From assembly GCA_964473105.1 (NCBI GenBank), contig CAYYNQ010000110.1, positions 1 to 46,443 of the forward strand: a stretch of 46,443 nucleotides of DNA. Direction: 5' to 3'. This document shows positions 42,711 to 46,443 of the stretch, piece by piece (within the stretch, counting starts at the first letter, position 1; the number at the start of each line of letters is the position of its first letter). Below the pieces are notes generated by a model. It saw only the letters and a program-made list of their open reading frames with translations, searched no databases and was not told where the DNA came from. The position numbers and the translations under genes are program-made. The DNA is from CAYYNQ01 sp964473105 (GTDB lineage: Bacteria; Sumerlaeota; Sumerlaeia; MVZB01).

Positions 42711-43649
42711 TTGAAGAGATATTCAGATATAACGTTCTTTGTCGCCCGATTGTCAGTGGCTCTGCTGACGGTGGCGTTCATTGTTGCAACCGTGACCTTT
42801 TTTCTGATGAGATCTATCCCGGGGGGGCCATTCACGCAGGAGCGCCGTCTACCTCCGTCAATGGAAACCGCACTCAAGGCCAAGTACAACCTCGGCGATC
42901 CTCTCCACAGGCAGTATCTGGATTATCTTGTGGATGCTGCGAGGTTCCGCTTCGGTATGTCTTACCATAATCGGGGCCGGTTTGTCGGGGAACTGATCCT
43001 GCAACGCCTGCCGGTATCCGCGATGCTTGGCTGTGTTTCAATTGTGCTCGCGCTGGCGTGTGCGATCCCGTTGGGAATCATCGCGGCGTTGCGAAAATCA
43101 CGTGAATGTGACCGGATCAACGCCATAATTGTCGCCCTCGGGGCATCATTTCCCTCTTTCATACTGGCGACACTGCTTCTCTATATCTTTTCCTACAAGT
43201 TGAAATATTTCATGACGGGCTGGAACGACCTTCCGAGATCCGTGGTCCTTCCCGCGATTGCCCTGGCTGCCTACCCGGCTGCGTTCCTTGCCCGGATGAT
43301 CCGGGGACAGTTGATCGAGGTGTTGAAAAGTGATTTTCTACGAACCGCACGTGCCAAGGGACTGGGACGGGCCAGGGTTGTTATCGTGCATGCACTTCGG
43401 CATACATTTGGCCCTTTGCTTGCCTACCTCGGCCCGCAGGCGGCCGGTGTCCTGACGGGGTCCTTCGTCGTGGAGAAGATATTCAATATACCGGGCTTGG
43501 GCTTGATGTTCGTCGAATCGATAAGCAACCGGGATTACCCGATGATTATGGGTATAACCCTTGTTTACACTGTTTTTCTGGTCACCTTGAATATCGCCGC
43601 TTATGAAATCAGCCGTTTGATGGATCCGCGCCTCAGAATCAAAGGTTGA
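42711..43649 (+). CDS. Peptide-type ABC transporter permease, OppB/DppB family
   Basis: A 312-residue inner-membrane permease with six expected helices. The N-terminal helix (residues about 9-34), the substrate-pocket pattern FLMRSIPGGPF, the long periplasmic loop RQYLDYLVDAARFRFGMSYH and the EAA coupling motif FLRTARAKGLGRARVVIVHALR are those of OppB/DppB proteins for peptides, nickel or similar cargo. Start TTG 42711 has a GGGGGC ribosome-like site. It pairs with the OppC-type gene 24 bases downstream. No ATPase (OppD/F) or binding protein (OppA) gene is in the window, so they must be elsewhere or the gene set is incomplete. Confidence 0.92.
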   Translation: MKRYSDITFFVARLSVALLTVAFIVATVTFFLMRSIPGGPFTQERRLPPSMETALKAKYNLGDPLHRQYLDYLVDAARFRFGMSYHNRGRFVGELILQRLPVSAMLGCVSIVLALACAIPLGIIAALRKSRECDRINAIIVALGASFPSFILATLLLYIFSYKLKYFMTGWNDLPRSVVLPAIALAAYPAAFLARMIRGQLIEVLKSDFLRTARAKGLGRARVVIVHALRHTFGPLLAYLGPQAAGVLTGSFVVEKIFNIPGLGLMFVESISNRDYPMIMGITLVYTVFLVTLNIAAYEISRLMDPRLRIKG

Positions 43650-43673
43650 ATTCTATGGGGGGGGAGATAAACC

Positions 43674-44537
43674 TTGGCCGAACCGGTCCCGAGAACAAGA
43701 TCACGCTGGTGGAGTGCCCTCTGTATTGACAAAGGTTTCTGGGTTGCCTTGGCGTCCTTGTTTATCCTTGTTGTCATTGTCATGGTCGGCCCATTCCTGA
43801 GTCCATACACGGAGTCAGCACAGGATCTTTCGAATGTTTTCGCACGCCCAGATCTGACCCACTGGTTCGGAACAGACGAACTGGGGCGTGACCTCCTGAC
43901 TCGTGTGCTATATGGTGGCAGGATCTCCCTTGCGGTCGGTATTCTCGGGGCCCTGAGCAGTCTGGTGAGTGGCGGCAGTAGCGGAGGCCGGGCGGGGCTG
44001 CTGGGTGGATGGCGGGAACGTGCGTTCATGAGGGTGTTTGATGTGCTCGATGCCGTTCCATTTCTGCTTGTGGTGATCACATTAATGGTGGTATTTGACT
44101 TCGGCGGATTCGTGAATATCCTTGTGTCACTGGCATTGGTTTTCTGGATCACGATGGCCAGAGTTGTCCGATCGCGTGTGGCCGAGTTGAGGATGGCACT
44201 TTACGTGGATGCGGCAAAATCTCTTGGAGCGGGCATTATCAGGATATTTTATGTCCATATCCTGGCCAATTCGATCAATGTCATTGTTGTGACGGTAACA
44301 TTCATGATCCCCCTGGCAATTTTTGTTGAATCATTTCTGAGTTTTCTGGGATTGGGGATCACGCTTCCGAGCGCTTCATGGGGAACCCTTGCCAATGACG
44401 GCCTGTCAGCGATAGGCTCCCATCCTCATGTCCTGTTATTTCCGGCAACCGCAATCTGCCTGACACTGTTCTTATTTCAAGCGGTTGGTGAAGGCCTGAG
44501 AAATGCACTTGATCCGAGGCAGGACGAACAAATGTGA
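43674..44537 (+). CDS. Peptide-type ABC transporter permease, OppC/DppC family
   Basis: A 287-residue permease, partner of the preceding OppB-type gene. The N-terminal helix (about 21-42), then the family signature THWFGTDELGRDLLTRVLYG, RISLAVGILGAL, and an EAA region YVDAAKSLGAGIIRIFYVH are present. The stretch GGSSGGRAGLLGG, between helices 2 and 3, is glycine-rich and longer than usual. The C-terminus has the LSFLGLGITLPSASWGTL motif. Start TTG 43674 is supported by GGGGGGGAG (43657-43667). The substrate is not shown by the sequence. Confidence 0.92.
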   Translation: MAEPVPRTRSRWWSALCIDKGFWVALASLFILVVIVMVGPFLSPYTESAQDLSNVFARPDLTHWFGTDELGRDLLTRVLYGGRISLAVGILGALSSLVSGGSSGGRAGLLGGWRERAFMRVFDVLDAVPFLLVVITLMVVFDFGGFVNILVSLALVFWITMARVVRSRVAELRMALYVDAAKSLGAGIIRIFYVHILANSINVIVVTVTFMIPLAIFVESFLSFLGLGITLPSASWGTLANDGLSAIGSHPHVLLFPATAICLTLFLFQAVGEGLRNALDPRQDEQM

Positions 44538-44770
44538 TCCCACATATCCGGTGTCGCATCAAGATGGTGGGTGTCGAAGGTGGTAAAATCAGGAAGACCG
44601 ATTCTTCAGTCAAGCTGAGGTCAATCAAAACGGAGTCAAGGGAAATATTATCGGGATGTCACCATTTGATCTCAGCTGATATCCGGGTAATATCGCGGAT
44701 GATGACATGTGTTTTGATATAACCGGATCCAAACAGTTGTGTAGAATATATCCTTATCAGGCAGGTAACC

Positions 44771-45544
44771 ATGGACGAATATAGTGTCAGGAAACTTCTC
44801 GAGGATGTAAGGGATGGTCATCTCAAGCCGGACGAGGCACAACAGAGACTAAGACGGTTGCCTTTTGAAAATATCGACTATGCCTCAATAGATCTTCACA
44901 GGTCCATTCGTCACGGAAGCTCTGAGGTAATATTCTGTGAAGGAAAGACACCCGGCCAGGTACTGGGGATCATTGAGGTCCAAAAGAAGAATGAAATTCC
45001 GGTTTTTGCGACAAGGGCCGATGACAGGGTCTTTGAAAAGGTTCGAGGTGTTTTCCCGGAATTGGTTTATGATGAAGTCGCAGGTGTTATTGGGGAACCC
45101 CGCCTGTTGAGTCCCAAACAGGGTGATGGAAGGGTGCTGGTGGTTGCAGCCGGGACATCCGATCTTCGTGTTGCACGTGAAGCCGAACTTACCTGCCGCT
45201 TCCTGGGTTCACGGGTGCGTTCGATTGTTGATGTTGGTGTATGTGGTCTTCACCGCTTATTATCCCATATCACGGAATTGCAACAGGCGGATGTGATTAT
45301 CGCAATTGCGGGGATGGAGGGGGCGCTGCCGACGGTGGTGGGTGGACTGGTCAATGTCCCGGTCATCGCCGTGCCGACATCGGTGGGCTATGGGACATCT
45401 TTCAATGGGATCACCGCGCTTTTGGGGATGCTGAACTCCTGCGCGGCAAATGTGACCGTGGTGAATATTGATAATGGATTTGGCGCGGGATATGTTGCAT
45501 CCATGATGAATCCGAAGGTGAGGTCTGTGACGGAAGATGCTTGA
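44771..45544 (+). CDS. larB: LarB, nickel-pincer cofactor carboxylase/hydrolase
   Basis: A 257-residue enzyme that carboxylates the pyridinium of nicotinic acid adenine dinucleotide and cleaves it, the first step of the nickel-pincer cofactor of lactate racemase-type enzymes. The N-terminal part (LLEDVRDGHLKPDEAQQRLR, then VIFCEGKTPGQVLGIIE) is LarB-specific. The C-terminal half is a PurE-like fold with VVAAGTSDLRVAREAELT, VDVGVCGLHRLL, IIAIAGMEGALPTVVGGL and VPTSVGYGTSFNG. These match the family well. larC and larE are not in the window. It overlaps the next gene by eight bases. It has its own ribosome site (AGGCAGG). Confidence 0.93.
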   Translation: MDEYSVRKLLEDVRDGHLKPDEAQQRLRRLPFENIDYASIDLHRSIRHGSSEVIFCEGKTPGQVLGIIEVQKKNEIPVFATRADDRVFEKVRGVFPELVYDEVAGVIGEPRLLSPKQGDGRVLVVAAGTSDLRVAREAELTCRFLGSRVRSIVDVGVCGLHRLLSHITELQQADVIIAIAGMEGALPTVVGGLVNVPVIAVPTSVGYGTSFNGITALLGMLNSCAANVTVVNIDNGFGAGYVASMMNPKVRSVTEDA

Positions 45545-46259
45545 GCCTTGGAAAGCCCAGTCAATCCTGATTGTTTTGTGGTCGACCCAGGAGGCCGAGT
45601 ACCCGGAGGACTATCAGGTATTCAGCCAGAGTATGTGCCGTAAATTCAGCCTGTTCAATCGTCAAAAAATTGTCCGGGCACCCCCGGGAACCAGTTTGCA
45701 CCCGGAAACGGCGCGACTGATCCTGATGACCGAACCGTGCCGTTTGATTACAGAACTGGCGCCGGCCAAGGTCAGTTTGCGTATCCTGAGTGAGGATTCG
45801 AGGGAATCACTTTCCGGACTTCATGAATCGATCCGGGATCTTTTGCTTCAGATGCACGCATGGCTTGCGGAGAATATCAATCTGCGGGTCTATCGAGTGG
45901 GAATGGTTACTCAGCTTTGTTGTAACATGAAGTCGAGTGCAACGGAGAAACTTGCCGGGTATTTTTTGCAGCCGCGTGCCCTGCAGAATCAGGTGCCAAA
46001 TGAGGTCCAGCTGAATATTCATTCACGGTTGACCCTGGATGGGGGCATATTGGCGAACCGGTGGTTGCGTGCCCGACCATTGAATACAAACGACCGGCGC
46101 CAGCTGGATTTCGGGGCTCAGTTTGAAGTCGACCTGAACACAATGATCGAGGACAGCCAAGTCAAGACATCAAGGGATATCGACCAGTTTGTCCGGTCAG
46201 CCCTGAAACACAACATGGAGGATCTACCTGTTTTTCATGATGATGATTTATTTGCCTAG
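45537..46259 (+). CDS. Unknown protein overlapping larB
   Basis: A 240-residue cytosolic protein with no family I recognise. It has no signal peptide or membrane helix. Visible features are an N-terminal strand-like ILIVLWSTQEAEYPEDYQVF, a central helical part (LSGLHESIRDLLLQMHAWLA) and a C-terminal acidic end. The segment LRVYRVGMVTQLCCN then QLDFGAQFEVDLNTM suggests an alpha-beta fold. Its ATG at 45537 overlaps the larB stop by eight bases, so the two are almost certainly co-translated. A role near nickel-pincer synthesis or its target enzyme is suggested only by that overlap. The gene ends at TAG 46257-46259, which overlaps a minus-strand stop. Confidence 0.75.
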   Translation: MLEPWKAQSILIVLWSTQEAEYPEDYQVFSQSMCRKFSLFNRQKIVRAPPGTSLHPETARLILMTEPCRLITELAPAKVSLRILSEDSRESLSGLHESIRDLLLQMHAWLAENINLRVYRVGMVTQLCCNMKSSATEKLAGYFLQPRALQNQVPNEVQLNIHSRLTLDGGILANRWLRARPLNTNDRRQLDFGAQFEVDLNTMIEDSQVKTSRDIDQFVRSALKHNMEDLPVFHDDDLFA

Positions 46260-46443
46260 GGCCATCCGGCTGGCTTGCAATCTCCGATTGTCTTTCCTAT
46301 AAACGGATCACGGATAATTCTAACCGCCTTGCCGAAATCCCCCGAGCGCGATGGGGTCTCGAGTGTCGGCGGCCGGACGGAGGCCAGGAATATCGCCCTC
46401 CCAGGGACCGGTATAACTGATTCAACACCCCGAATCCCGACAC
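46256..46443 (-). CDS. Possible C-terminal end of a minus-strand gene, cut by the window
   Basis: A frame open from the right edge to TAG at 46258-46256, 61 codons seen. It reads gene-like (GRAIFLASVRPPTLETPSRS, then GDFGKAVRIIRDPFIGKTIG) and its stop shares the CTAG with the plus-strand stop at 46257-46259, a common tail-to-tail arrangement. No family is recognised, and the start is beyond the window. Confidence 0.35.
   Translation of the reverse strand, partial: VGIRGVESVIPVPGRAIFLASVRPPTLETPSRSGDFGKAVRIIRDPFIGKTIGDCKPAGWP

Noticed and set aside
44534..44722. 62-codon plus-strand frame after the OppC-type gene
   Set aside because: Overlaps the stop codon by chance and has no gene-like features.
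44714..44747. TTGATA and TAGAAT ahead of larB as a promoter
   Set aside because: The spacing of 22 bases is too long for a standard promoter.

Overview
This window looks like ordinary chromosomal DNA of an uncultured, free-living bacterium rather than a phage, plasmid or genomic island. It holds housekeeping genes for riboflavin synthesis, glycyl-tRNA charging, peptide deformylation, the stringent response, leucine synthesis, RNase J and RNase P RNA, with one tRNA. I see no transposase, integrase or CRISPR array. Base composition is moderately GC-rich. A DUF1800/DUF1501 secreted-protein cassette, an alpha2-type glycyl-tRNA synthetase, a RNase J, many GTG/TTG starts and mostly short mono-directional gene runs fit a deep-branching or candidate phylum related to, or sharing genes with, the PVC/Hydrogenedentes/Sumerlaeota-type lineages. 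That placement is a guess and no marker here settles it.

Layout. 1-7.3 kb (+): end of a DegT-type aminotransferase, ribD, glyS, a class I glutamine-amidotransferase-like hydrolase, def, rel. 7.5-8.4 kb (-): a methyltransferase. 8.68-9.10 kb (+): RNase P RNA, followed at once by a lipoprotein gene. 9.9-11.1 kb: short overlapping hydrophobic reading frames on the minus strand, then AT-rich DNA dense in inverted repeats, including a candidate folded RNA. 11.2-14.0 kb (+): two coupled CNNM/CorC-type transporter paralogues. 14.0-20.9 kb (-): leuA, a PurE-like/TsaC fusion, a stand-alone IMP cyclohydrolase, DNA polymerase X and a small exported TPR-like protein. 21.3 kb (+): tRNA-Leu(CAG). 21.7-23.1 kb (+): a B12-type radical SAM enzyme. 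23.2-27.5 kb (-): a small basic protein, then an operon of DNRLRE, DUF1501 and DUF1800 proteins. 28.4-31.7 kb (+): an exported TPR metallopeptidase, a nucleoside phosphorylase-family protein and an SPL-family radical SAM protein. 31.6-32.9 kb (-): a glycosyltransferase and a DUF420-like membrane protein. 33.4-46.3 kb (+): a GNAT acetyltransferase, a large DnaE-like protein, an exported protein of unknown role, an ArgA-like acetyltransferase, a response regulator with a HEPN-like output domain, RNase J, two peptide-type ABC permeases, larB and an unknown gene overlapping larB.

The three most unusual proteins are these. (1) A DnaE homologue of 1051 residues has lost all three catalytic aspartates by my alignment but keeps a beta-clamp-binding QxxLF motif. 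(2) A receiver domain is joined to a C-terminal helical domain carrying RNxxxH, the HEPN ribonuclease signature, just upstream of RNase J. (3) A fusion joins a PurE-fold domain without PurE catalytic residues to an intact TsaC/Sua5 tRNA-modification domain, next to an IMP cyclohydrolase that lacks the usual AICAR transformylase half. A possible three-way-junction RNA with a pseudoknot lies ahead of the CorC-type pair at about 11.0 kb. All assignments are from reading motifs by eye; no database search was run.
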